DNA of 64,000 bases from the NCBI RefSeq assembly GCF_017309955.1, contig NZ_CP021247.1, positions 993,501 through 1,057,500 of the forward strand, given 5' to 3'. A model generated the notes under the pieces. It saw only the letters and a list, made by a program, of their open reading frames with translations. It did no database searches and had not been told where the DNA came from. Both the position numbers and the translations under genes were made by a program. Shown here in pieces: positions 36,408 to 43,711 of this stretch (positions are counted from its first letter, which is position 1; each line of letters opens with the position of its first letter). The stretch comes from Novosphingobium sp. KA1. Lineage in GTDB: Bacteria; Pseudomonadota; Alphaproteobacteria; Sphingomonadales; Sphingomonadaceae.

Positions 36408-36970
36408 CGTGGCGGGCGTCCGTCGCTGGTCTGTTCGCCGGCGCGACGCAAACTTCGTGCCACCCCTGCTGGCGCCTCCCGTGGAGGCGCCTGCCTCGTT
36501 TGCACCTCCTGTGGAGGCGCGTCGAAGGCGAGCGCCGCGCGCAAGGGCGCCACTCCGGGCCCCGGGCCCGGTTCGATGACGATGCGCGCCGAAGCCAGGG
36601 AACCGCCCTGCTCCCGCACCAGCGCCGCAGCCGTTTCCAGTGCCTTCGCCTCGGCACCGGGACCATAGGCCAGGGTCACGGTCAATTGCTGGCGGGGATC
36701 GCGCGGCTGGCTCTCGAGCCAGCGCGCCAGCGGCGGCGCCCCCGGAGCGGCGATATAGAGCGCCAGGGGCTCGCCCTGCGCGGAAGGCGCTTGGGGGTGG
36801 GCGCTATCGGGGGAAGCCGTATCGGGGGGGGCGGTTTGCGTTTTCGCGTCCGTGCGCGGCGGCGCCGGCCGATGCGCCAGGGCCGCCGCCATCAGCATGA
36901 ACAGGATCAGCGAGAGATCGGCCAGCGACGTCTGCCAGCTCGTCGCGGTGCGCGCGCTCACCAAGGCCAT
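36404..36970 (-). CDS. MotB-like/ExbD-like stator protein without a recognisable OmpA motif
   Basis: A 188-residue protein. The N-terminus SWQTSLADLSLILFMLMAAALAH is one membrane helix with an aspartate just inside it, as in MotB plug/ion-binding helices. A Pro/Thr-rich linker is followed by a small alpha/beta region (QQLTVTLAYGPGAEAKALETAAALVREQG, SARIVIEPGPG) whose fold hints at a reduced OmpA domain. The peptidoglycan-binding motif seen in the true MotB here (GHTDAVP, NNWSLSAGRAEATR) is absent. It overlaps the MotA-like gene by 13 nt, so the two probably form a complex. Function unknown. Confidence 0.7.
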   Translation of the reverse strand: MALVSARTATSWQTSLADLSLILFMLMAAALAHRPAPPRTDAKTQTAPPDTASPDSAHPQAPSAQGEPLALYIAAPGAPPLARWLESQPRDPRQQLTVTLAYGPGAEAKALETAAALVREQGGSLASARIVIEPGPGPGVAPLRAALAFDAPPQEVQTRQAPPREAPAGVARSLRRAGEQTSDGRPPR

Positions 36971-37719
36971 TCTCCGTCCGGCCGGCTTTCCTCGCCGTCC
37001 CCCAGTTCCACCTCGGCCGCCGGTTCGGGCGCACCGCCGGGCACGGCCTCCATCGCCGCCGAGACCTGCGAAGCCCGCGCGGACCGCGCGCTGCTGGGCA
37101 GCGCGTCGATCACCTGTGCCTCCAGCCAGTCGAGCACGCGCTGACGCTCGTGCTCTTCCTCCACCGCCCGGCGCGCGACCATCCGGGCCAGCGGGGCAAA
37201 CACGATATTGCCCAGCAGCAAGCCATAAAGCGTGGTCAGCACCGCCAGCGAGATCGCCCCGGTGAAGTCCCCCTCCGCCGCGGCGCCGGTCGGCAACTGG
37301 CTGAGCGAGACCAGCGTCCCCGCCAGCCCGAACACCGGCGAAAGGTCCGCCGCCTGGTTGAGCGAACGCACCGCCCGCTGGGTCGCCTCGACGCGGCGCT
37401 GCTTGTGGAGCGCATGGGCGACATGCAGCGCCTCGATCGAGCGCTTGCCGATCAGCAGGCTGGTCGCCTCGTCGAACTCGGCGTCGCCGGTCCGGTAGGG
37501 CTCGGTGCGGATCACCCCGTCGCGCTGCATCTCCTGGATGTGGACGGCGAGGCCGGTCCGCGCCCGCGCCGCCGAGAAACGGCGCCGGAACAGCCCGCGC
37601 AGCGCCCTGCAGGCGGCCAGGCTATCGGCAATCCCGCAGCGCAGCAGGGTCGCCAGCACGGTGCCGCCGACAACGATCACCGCGCTGGTGGTGTCGAGCA
37701 GGTTATGCGGATCGATCAC
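36958..37719 (-). CDS. MotA/TolQ/ExbB-like proton channel protein, first gene of the flgA-fliA operon
   Basis: A 253-residue membrane protein resembling MotA in overall layout: IDPHNLLDTTSAVIVVGGTVLATLL (helix 1), a cytoplasmic region, then LSPVFGLAGTLVSLSQLPTG and TGAISLAVLTTLYGLLLGNIVFAPLA (the two pore helices with the conserved GT and P). It differs clearly from the second motA at 46064. The start is GTG at 37719, with AAGGGAGAA upstream; the open frame beyond it runs into the flgB promoter. It diverges from flgB across 196 bp. Confidence 0.78.
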   Translation of the reverse strand: MIDPHNLLDTTSAVIVVGGTVLATLLRCGIADSLAACRALRGLFRRRFSAARARTGLAVHIQEMQRDGVIRTEPYRTGDAEFDEATSLLIGKRSIEALHVAHALHKQRRVEATQRAVRSLNQAADLSPVFGLAGTLVSLSQLPTGAAAEGDFTGAISLAVLTTLYGLLLGNIVFAPLARMVARRAVEEEHERQRVLDWLEAQVIDALPSSARSARASQVSAAMEAVPGGAPEPAAEVELGDGEESRPDGEWPW

Positions 37720-37784
37720 GCGCCCATTCTCCCTTCGAGGCAAAGAACGGCACGCCCCGGCAGGTTTCAGGCGGAGGCGGCGAT

Positions 37785-37810
37785 TTGCCGGAACCGGCAA
37801 GCGCTTGCCG
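37785..37810. promoter_or_regulatory. Candidate FlbD enhancer upstream of flgB
   Basis: TTGCCGG-AA-CCGGCAA (37785-37800) is a perfect palindrome, followed by a third half-site TTGCCGC (37804-37810). It is about 70 bp upstream of the flgB sigma-54 promoter and equally far from the divergent MotA-like start. The same half-sites are arranged near fliK and between fliC and flbD. Confidence 0.65.
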
Positions 37811-37864
37811 CCCCGCCGCCGCGCCTTCCGCCCGCTGCCGCCCGGAATCCGGCGATCCGGCAAC

Positions 37865-37880
37865 TGGCACGCCCCTTGCT
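37865..37880 (+). promoter_or_regulatory. Sigma-54 promoter of the flgB operon
   Basis: TGGCAC-GCCCC-TTGCT matches the sigma-54 consensus. The -24 GG (37866-37867) and -12 GC (37878-37879) have the required spacing. The flgB ATG is 36 bp downstream of the -12 element. Confidence 0.88.
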
Positions 37881-37915
37881 GTGAACGGGGCCCACGCCTT
37901 GAGGAGCCAGTCACG

Positions 37916-38263
37916 ATGCCGCAGGACCTGTTCGGGATTCATGCCGAGGCGCTGGAGCTGCGCTCCCGGCGCATGGGCCTGATCGCCTCGAACATCGCCA
38001 ATGCCGCCACCCCCGGCTACAAGGCGAGGGACATCGACTTCACCGCCGCGCTGAAGTCCGCCGAGGCCGGCGGCCCCCTCGCCGCCGCCGCCGACCGCGC
38101 CACGCAGTTCCGCGTCCCGGTCATGCCCTCGCTCGACGGCAACACGGTAGAGCTCCAAAACGAGCAGATCGCCTTTTCCGAAAACGCGGTGGGCTATTCG
38201 GCCACGCTGCAATTCATCCGCGCCCGCGTCGACACCGTGACGCGCGCCTTGAGGGGCGACTGA
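37916..38263 (+). CDS. flgB: Flagellar proximal rod protein FlgB
   Basis: Rod protein nearest the MS ring, exported by the flagellar type III system. The 115 residues show the N-terminal ALELRSRRMGLIASNIANAATPGYKARDIDF, the rod signature, and a C-terminal helix (NEQIAFSENAVGYSATLQFIRARVDTVTRAL). GAGGAG precedes the ATG. First gene of the rod-hook operon, driven by the sigma-54 promoter. Confidence 0.96.
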   Translation: MPQDLFGIHAEALELRSRRMGLIASNIANAATPGYKARDIDFTAALKSAEAGGPLAAAADRATQFRVPVMPSLDGNTVELQNEQIAFSENAVGYSATLQFIRARVDTVTRALRGD

Positions 38264-38265
38264 CG

Positions 38266-38709
38266 ATGGCGGGCGAACGGGCAGGCGGCGGGCAGGTAAG
38301 CGGAGGGCAGCCGCCGATGACGATGTTCGCGCTCGCGCAGCGGGCGATGTCGGCCCAGCTCGTGCGCATGAACGCGGCCGCCTCGAACCTGGCCAACGCG
38401 GGTTCGGTCGCGGGCAGCGAACAGGGGGCCTACAAGCCGATCCGCGCGGTCTTTGCCGAGGACCTCGACGCCGCCAGCGGCCTCGCCTCGGTCGATGTCC
38501 AGGCGGTCCAGCGCGAGCAGGCCGCCGCGGTGCGCCAGCACAGCCCCGGCCACCCGCTGGCCGATGCCAACGGCGACGTCTGGGTCGCCCCCGTCGACGA
38601 GAATGCCGAGATGGTCGAGATGCTCGAAGCCTCTCGCCAGTACCAGAACCTGGTCGAGGCCCTCTCGACCGCCAAGCAGCTCATGCTCGACACCGTGAGG
38701 ATGAAATGA
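38266..38709 (+). CDS. flgC: Flagellar proximal rod protein FlgC
   Basis: Rod subunit. The MTMFALAQRAMSAQLVRMNAAASNLANAGS segment and the C-terminal NAEMVEMLEASRQYQNLVEALSTAKQLMLDT are typical. Read from the ATG at 38266 (GAGGGG upstream, 2 nt after the flgB stop) the product has 147 residues. The first 17 are not conserved, so an internal ATG at 38317 with GGAGGG upstream is a real alternative. Confidence 0.94.
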   Translation: MAGERAGGGQVSGGQPPMTMFALAQRAMSAQLVRMNAAASNLANAGSVAGSEQGAYKPIRAVFAEDLDAASGLASVDVQAVQREQAAAVRQHSPGHPLADANGDVWVAPVDENAEMVEMLEASRQYQNLVEALSTAKQLMLDTVRMK

Positions 38710-39068
38710 CCGTCACCACCATCACCAACACCTCGGCCGCCTCGACTTCGGCCGCCAAGACTTCTCTGGCCGACCTCGACCAGGGCGATTTCCTGAAGCT
38801 GATGATGACCCAGATGCAGCAACAGGACCCGTTCAACCCGATGGACCAGACCGAGATGCTGGCGCAGATGGCGCAGTTCTCCTCGCTCGCCTCCACCACG
38901 ACGATGGCGGACACGCTGAGCACGATCTCGTCCAAGCTCGACACCCTGGTCTCCGCCCAGACCGCCACCCAGGCCTCGCTCGCCGAACTGGTGAGCGCGG
39001 CGACGGCGAGCGCAGACACCGGTTCCGGAGACACGGGTTCCGCAGACACCTCTTCGGCCGCCGCCTGA
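38706..39068 (+). CDS. flgD: Flagellar hook-capping scaffold FlgD (short form)
   Basis: Caps the growing hook. The N-terminal core is clear: TSLADLDQGDFLKLMMTQMQQQDPFNPMDQTEMLAQMAQFSSLA. At 120 residues it stops after a Ser/Thr/Asp-rich tail and lacks the FlgD tudor/Ig-like C-terminal domains found in the roughly 230-residue enterobacterial protein. Short FlgDs are known in alphaproteobacteria. Start overlaps flgC by 4 nt. Confidence 0.92.
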   Translation: MTVTTITNTSAASTSAAKTSLADLDQGDFLKLMMTQMQQQDPFNPMDQTEMLAQMAQFSSLASTTTMADTLSTISSKLDTLVSAQTATQASLAELVSAATASADTGSGDTGSADTSSAAA

Positions 39069-39092
39069 CCCCCCTCTTCGCAGGAGACCACG

Positions 39093-39905
39093 ATGTCCTT
39101 CTACACCTCGCTCACCGGGCTCAAGAACGCCCAGACCGACCTCTCGGTCATCGCCCACAACATCGCCAACTCGGAGACCGACGGCTTCAAGAAAAGCGAT
39201 GCCTCGTTCGCCGACATCGTCTCGGCCTCGATCCTCACCGACCCGGCGCTGACCGTGGGCATCGGCGCCCGCGTCTCCTCGATCAAGCAGGAGTTCTCGC
39301 TCGGCCCGATCGAACAGACCGGCTCGGCGCTTGACGTCGCCATCAACGGCGAGGGTTTCTTCACCGTGGTCTCGCCCACCTCCGGCCAGACCGAATATAC
39401 CCGCGCCGGCTCGTTCTCGGTCGACGGCAACGGCTACGTCAAGAACGCGCAGGGGTCGCGGCTCCAGGTCTTCCCGGTCGATTCCACCGGGGCGATCTCC
39501 TCGACCACGCTGCAAAGCGCGCAGATCCCCTCGACCAACACCGCCGGCTCCGAATTCGCGGGCGTCACCATCAGTTCCACCGGGCAGGTCGTCGCCACTT
39601 ATGCCGACGGCTCCAACACCACCGTCGGCGTGCTGGCGCTGGCCTCGTTCATCGCCCCGACCGGGCTCAAGCAGCTGGGCAATGCCAGCTGGAAGGCCAC
39701 CGGCATTTCCGGCGCGGCCACGTACGGCCAGCCGGGTTCGGGGCTCTACGGTTCGCTGCTGGCCGGATCGCTCGAACGTTCCAACGTCGATCTGGCCGAG
39801 GAACTGGTCTCGCTGATCACCGCCCAGCGCGATTTCCAGGCCAATGCCAAGGCCGTCGATACCGCCACGCAGATCTCCCAGACGATCATCAACTTGCGCA
39901 CCTGA
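39093..39905 (+). CDS. flgE: Flagellar hook protein FlgE (short form)
   Basis: Builds the hook. Of 270 residues, MSFYTSLTGLKNAQTDLSVIAHNIANSETDGFKKSDASF is the N-terminal hook/rod signature. ALDVAINGEGFFTVVSPTSGQTEYTRAGSFSVDGNGYV is the shared FlgE/F/G middle motif, and SLERSNVDLAEELVSLITAQRDFQANAKAVDTATQI is the C-terminal helix. It is much shorter than the approximately 400-residue enterobacterial hook protein, so the surface domain inserted in the middle must be reduced. Position after flgD fixes the name. Confidence 0.9.
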   Translation: MSFYTSLTGLKNAQTDLSVIAHNIANSETDGFKKSDASFADIVSASILTDPALTVGIGARVSSIKQEFSLGPIEQTGSALDVAINGEGFFTVVSPTSGQTEYTRAGSFSVDGNGYVKNAQGSRLQVFPVDSTGAISSTTLQSAQIPSTNTAGSEFAGVTISSTGQVVATYADGSNTTVGVLALASFIAPTGLKQLGNASWKATGISGAATYGQPGSGLYGSLLAGSLERSNVDLAEELVSLITAQRDFQANAKAVDTATQISQTIINLRT

Positions 39906-39922
39906 CGCGGGGCCGCTGAACC

Positions 39923-40675
39923 ATGGACCGCCTGATCTATACCGCCGTCTCCGGGCTCAACGCCTCGCTCAACCGCGAGCGGGTGACCGCCAGCAACATG
40001 GCCAATGCCCAGACCATCGGCTTCAAGTCGGAGATCCTGCAGGCCACGCCGATGACACTGGAGGGCCCGCAACTGGAAGTGCGCGCGCTGTCCGGCACCG
40101 CGGTCACCGGGGCCTCGATGAAGCCGGGCGAGATCAACCGCACCGGCCATCCGTTCGACGTCGCGCTGCAGGGCGAGGCGCTGCTGGCGGTGCAGGCGGG
40201 CGACGGACAGGAAGTCTACACCCGGCGCGGCGACCTCTCGATCACCGCGACCGGGGTGCTGCAGAACGGCGACGGCCTGCCGGTGATCGGCGATGCCGGG
40301 CCGATCTCCATCCCGCCCGGCGGCACGGTGACGATTGCCGAGGACGGCGGCATCCTCGTTGCCGACCCGGCGACGCCCGACCAGCCGCCGCAGCGGGTGG
40401 ACCGGCTGAAGCTGGTGAGCCCCGCCGGCAGCCAGATCGCCAAGGACCTCGAAGGCAATTTCCGCGTGATCGGCGGCGCCCCGGGGGGAGCCCTGCCGAT
40501 GGATGAAAATGCCCAGGTAATTCCCGGGGCTCTCGAACAGTCCAACGTCAACCCTTCGGAGGTACTCGTCGAGATGATCTCGGCGCAGCGCCTCTTCGAA
40601 ATGCGCACCAAGCTGGTCGAGACCGCCCGTCAGGTCGACGAGGGCGGTGTCCGGCTCATGCGCATCGACAGCTGA
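39923..40675 (+). CDS. flgF: Flagellar rod protein FlgF
   Basis: Distal rod subunit below FlgG. The 250 residues have MDRLIYTAVSGLNASLNRERVTASNMANAQTIGFKSEI, FDVALQGEALLAVQAGDGQEVYTRRGDLSITATGVLQ and the C-terminal LEQSNVNPSEVLVEMISAQRLFEMRTKLVETA. MDRLIY is the standard FlgF beginning. It lies between flgE and flgG with short gaps. Confidence 0.95.
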   Translation: MDRLIYTAVSGLNASLNRERVTASNMANAQTIGFKSEILQATPMTLEGPQLEVRALSGTAVTGASMKPGEINRTGHPFDVALQGEALLAVQAGDGQEVYTRRGDLSITATGVLQNGDGLPVIGDAGPISIPPGGTVTIAEDGGILVADPATPDQPPQRVDRLKLVSPAGSQIAKDLEGNFRVIGGAPGGALPMDENAQVIPGALEQSNVNPSEVLVEMISAQRLFEMRTKLVETARQVDEGGVRLMRIDS

Positions 40676-40687
40676 GGATAGCAAGCC

Positions 40688-41476
40688 ATGCCCAGTTCCG
40701 CACTTCAGGTAGCCCGTACCGGTCTCGAGGCCCAGGACACGCGCATGCGCGTGATCGCCAACAACCTCGCCAATGTCTCGACCACCTCGTTCAAGCGCGA
40801 TCGCGCCAACTTCGCGACGCTCGCCTACCAGGACGCGCGTGTCGCCGGCGCCCAGTCGTCGACCGAGACGGTCTATGCCACCGGGCTCAACCTCGGCACC
40901 GGGGTCGCCGTGCAGTCGACCTCGCGGATCGACACGCAAGGCTCGCTGCAGACCACCAACAACACCTTCGACCTTGCGCTCGACGGCGACGGCTACTTCC
41001 AGATCAGCCTGCCCGGCGGCCAGCTCGCCTATACCCGCGCGGGCAATTTCACCCGCTCCTCCGAAGGCCAGCTGGTGACGACACAGGGATACGTGGTCCA
41101 GCCGCCGATCACCGTTCCCGAAGGCGCGACCTCGGTCACCGTCTCGCAGGACGGCACCGTCTCGGCGCAGCTCGCGGGACAGGCCGACCCCAGCCAGCTC
41201 GGCCAGATCACCATCGCCAGCTTCACCAACCCGGCAGCGCTCCAGGCCGCCTCGGACAACTTCCTGCTCGAGACCGCCGCCAGCGGCCCGGTCCAGCTGG
41301 GCATCGCCGGGCAGGACGGACGCGGCCAGATCCGGCAGGGCATGCTGGAGGCCTCGAACGTCAACGTCGTCGAGGAACTGGTCGACATGATCGAGACGCA
41401 GCGCGCCTACGAGATCAACTCGAAGATGATCTCGGCGGTCGACGAGATGCTGCGCAACGCCAACCAGACGCTGTGA
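40688..41476 (+). CDS. flgG: Flagellar distal rod protein FlgG
   Basis: Forms the distal rod that passes through the P and L rings. The 262 residues include ALQVARTGLEAQDTRMRVIANNLANVSTTSFKRDRANF, FDLALDGDGYFQISLPGGQLAYTRAGNFTRSSEGQLVT, and the C-terminal LEASNVNVVEELVDMIETQRAYEINSKMISAVDEMLRNANQTL, nearly identical to the family consensus. Its stop overlaps the GTG of flgH. Confidence 0.97.
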   Translation: MPSSALQVARTGLEAQDTRMRVIANNLANVSTTSFKRDRANFATLAYQDARVAGAQSSTETVYATGLNLGTGVAVQSTSRIDTQGSLQTTNNTFDLALDGDGYFQISLPGGQLAYTRAGNFTRSSEGQLVTTQGYVVQPPITVPEGATSVTVSQDGTVSAQLAGQADPSQLGQITIASFTNPAALQAASDNFLLETAASGPVQLGIAGQDGRGQIRQGMLEASNVNVVEELVDMIETQRAYEINSKMISAVDEMLRNANQTL

Positions 41477-42174
41477 CGATGGCCGCGCGCGCCCTCCTGC
41501 TGGCCGCATCGGCGCTGGCCCTGCTGGCCGCTCCGCCTGCCCTTGCCCGCAAGAAGCCCAGGCCGAGCGGGTTCGAAGCGACCCTTCCGCCCGCCGCCCT
41601 GCCGCCCGCCACTCTGCCCTCCGCAATGCCGGGCGAGGCGAGCGGCGGCATCTTCAACGTCTCCGCCGGCTATGCCCCGCTCTACAGCGGCACCCGCGCC
41701 GCGCGCATCGGCGATCCGGTGACGATCCTGCTGGTGGAGACGACCACCGCCGCCAAGACCGTCAGCTCCAAGAGCCAGAAAGGCGGCAGCGCCGCGATCA
41801 CCCCGCCGACCGCGGGGCCGCTGTCCTTCCTCAATCCCAACGCGCTTAACGCCGGCTCCACCTCGTCGTTCAATGGTCAGGGCAATGCCGCGCAGACCAG
41901 TACGCTGGTCGCCACGCTGTCCGTCACCATCGCCGAAGTGCGTGCCAACGGCACCGCCCTCGTCAAAGGAGAGAAGAAGATGCTGGTCAGCCAGGGCGAC
42001 GAATGGGTCCGCTTCTCGGGCATCGTGCGCCTCGCCGACATCGACGCGGACAACCAGGTCGCCTCGACCCGGGTGGCCGACGCGCAGATCGAATATACCG
42101 GCAAGGGCGCGATCATGCGCGCCGGGCGGCAGGGCTGGCTCGGCCAGTTCTTCAACATGATCTCGCCGTTCTGA
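41473..42174 (+). CDS. flgH: Flagellar L-ring protein FlgH, apparently without lipidation site
   Basis: Outer-membrane L-ring subunit. The 233 residues carry SLYSGTRAARIGDPVTILLVE-like sequence, STSSFNGQGNAAQTSTLVATLSVTIAEVRANGTALVKGEKKMLVSQGDEWVRFSGIVRLADID and a C-terminal GWLGQFFNMISPF, all FlgH hallmarks. Most FlgH proteins are lipoproteins; here the signal peptide ends APPALA-RKK and there is no cysteine anywhere in the protein. The start is either the GTG at 41473, overlapping the flgG stop, or the ATG at 41479. Confidence 0.94.
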   Translation: MTMAARALLLAASALALLAAPPALARKKPRPSGFEATLPPAALPPATLPSAMPGEASGGIFNVSAGYAPLYSGTRAARIGDPVTILLVETTTAAKTVSSKSQKGGSAAITPPTAGPLSFLNPNALNAGSTSSFNGQGNAAQTSTLVATLSVTIAEVRANGTALVKGEKKMLVSQGDEWVRFSGIVRLADIDADNQVASTRVADAQIEYTGKGAIMRAGRQGWLGQFFNMISPF

Positions 42175-43331
42175 TGCTCCACGATCCCGATCTCCCCCCG
42201 ATCCCGCCCAGCCGGCTGGTCACCGTGTCGGTGCCGGTGCTGCTGCTGCTCGGCATGATCGCACTGATCGCCTTCCTCGCCCCCGTCCACGCCCATGCCG
42301 AGCGGGTGCGCGACCTCGGCCAGTTCCAGGGCGTGCGCCAGAACCAGCTGACCGGCTACGGCATCGTGGTCGGCCTGCCCGGCTCGGGAGACGACAACCT
42401 CGAATACCTGACGCAGGCGATGAAGGGGGTGTCGGGCCGCATGGGCCTGACCCTGCCCGCCGGCGTCTCGCCCGGCCTCAAGAACGCCGCCGCCGTCATG
42501 GTCACCGCCGACCTGCCCGCCTTCGCCAAGCCGGGCCAGCGCATCGACGTGACCGTCTCGACCATCGGCAAGGCCAAGTCACTGCGCGGCGGCGCGCTGA
42601 TCATGACCCCGCTCTACGGGGCCGACGGCCAGATCTACGCGATGGCGCAAGGCAACCTGGCGGTGGGCGGGCTCGGCATCTCGGGCAAGGACGGCTCCAA
42701 CGTCACCGTCAACATCCCGACCGTGGGCCGCATCGCCGAGGGTGCCAGCGTGGAGCGGGCGGTCGCCACCGGGTTCGACAGCAATGCGGTGCTGCGCTGG
42801 AACCTGTTCGATGCAGACTTCCTCACCGCCGCGCGGGTGCGCGATGCGATCAACCGCCGCCTGCCGGGCACGGCCTCGGTCGAGGACGGGGTGACGCTGG
42901 CGCTGCGCCTGCCCCCCGAACCCGACACCCGCGCCAGCGTCATGGCCGCGATCGAGATGATCGACGTCGACCCCGCCGAGACCCCGGCGCGGGTTGTCGT
43001 CAACAGCCGCACCGGCACGGTCGTCATCAATTCCGCCGTGCGGCTCTCGCCTGCCGCGATCAGCCACGGCAAGCTCACCGTCAGGGTCGAGGAACGCCCC
43101 ACCGTCGTCCAGCCCGCGCCCTTCAGCCAGGGCAGGACGGCGGTGGAGCAGAACTCCACGCTCTCGGTCGACGAGGAAAAGCGCGCGGTCATGCTGTTCA
43201 AGGGCGGCGCCTCGCTGGCCAAGGTGGTCGACGCGCTGAACCTGCTCGGCGTCACCCCGTCCGACCTCGTGGCGATCCTCGAAGCGCTCAAGCAGGCGGG
43301 CGCGCTCAAGGCGGAGATGGTGGTGATATGA
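42174..43331 (+). CDS. flgI: Flagellar P-ring protein FlgI
   Basis: Periplasmic ring around the rod. After a membrane-like signal sequence (residues about 15-42, ending HAHA), the mature protein begins ERVRDLGQFQGVRQNQLTGYGIVVGLPGSGDD, the FlgI signature. VTADLPAFAKPGQRIDVTVSTIGKAKSLRGG, RVVVNSRTGTVVI, and LVAILEALKQAGALKAEMVVI at the end follow. The product has 385 residues. The ATG overlaps the flgH stop (TGATG). The signal is longer than usual because of a 14-residue Pro-rich leader. Confidence 0.96.
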   Translation: MLHDPDLPPIPPSRLVTVSVPVLLLLGMIALIAFLAPVHAHAERVRDLGQFQGVRQNQLTGYGIVVGLPGSGDDNLEYLTQAMKGVSGRMGLTLPAGVSPGLKNAAAVMVTADLPAFAKPGQRIDVTVSTIGKAKSLRGGALIMTPLYGADGQIYAMAQGNLAVGGLGISGKDGSNVTVNIPTVGRIAEGASVERAVATGFDSNAVLRWNLFDADFLTAARVRDAINRRLPGTASVEDGVTLALRLPPEPDTRASVMAAIEMIDVDPAETPARVVVNSRTGTVVINSAVRLSPAAISHGKLTVRVEERPTVVQPAPFSQGRTAVEQNSTLSVDEEKRAVMLFKGGASLAKVVDALNLLGVTPSDLVAILEALKQAGALKAEMVVI

Positions 43332-43708
43332 GCATGATCGCGCCCCCGCTTTCCGGTCTCACGCCGCCTCCTGCCGCCAGCGACCGCGACAGGCTGTCCG
43401 CCACGGCAAAGCAGTTCGAGGCGATGTTCGTGCGCCAGATGCTGGCCGCCGCGCGCAAGGCCGATTTCGGCGGCGATGCGCTGTTCGGCAGCCAGGCGCT
43501 CGACACCTTCCGCCAGATGCAGGACGAGCATTTCGCCGACGTCACCGCGCAGAGCGGCACGCTGGGCCTTGCCGCCATTCTCGAGGCGCAGATGGCGCGG
43601 TTCCTGCCCGCCACGCAGAACGGCACCGCACCTGCGCCCACCCCCACACCCACAGCCGCGCCCACACCCGCGTCCACACCCGCGCCAGCCGGAGAGGGAG
43701 CCGCATAA
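43328..43708 (+). CDS. flgJ: Rod-binding protein FlgJ, N-terminal domain only
   Basis: Rod cap/scaffold. The 126 residues contain the FlgJ rod-binding domain: SATAKQFEAMFVRQMLAAARKADFG, DTFRQMQDEHFADVTAQSGTLGLAAILEAQM. The glucosaminidase domain of enterobacterial FlgJ is absent; instead there is a repetitive Ala/Pro/Thr tail. The separate lytic transglycosylase gene at 33989 could supply that activity. Start overlaps flgI by 4 nt. Confidence 0.92.
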   Translation: MSMIAPPLSGLTPPPAASDRDRLSATAKQFEAMFVRQMLAAARKADFGGDALFGSQALDTFRQMQDEHFADVTAQSGTLGLAAILEAQMARFLPATQNGTAPAPTPTPTAAPTPASTPAPAGEGAA

Positions 43709-43711
43709 GCC

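Noticed and set aside
37720..37800. Sigma-54 promoter for the MotA-like operon on the minus strand
   Set aside because: A TTTGCC is present, but no GG lies 12 bp before its GC, so the element pair is not satisfied.
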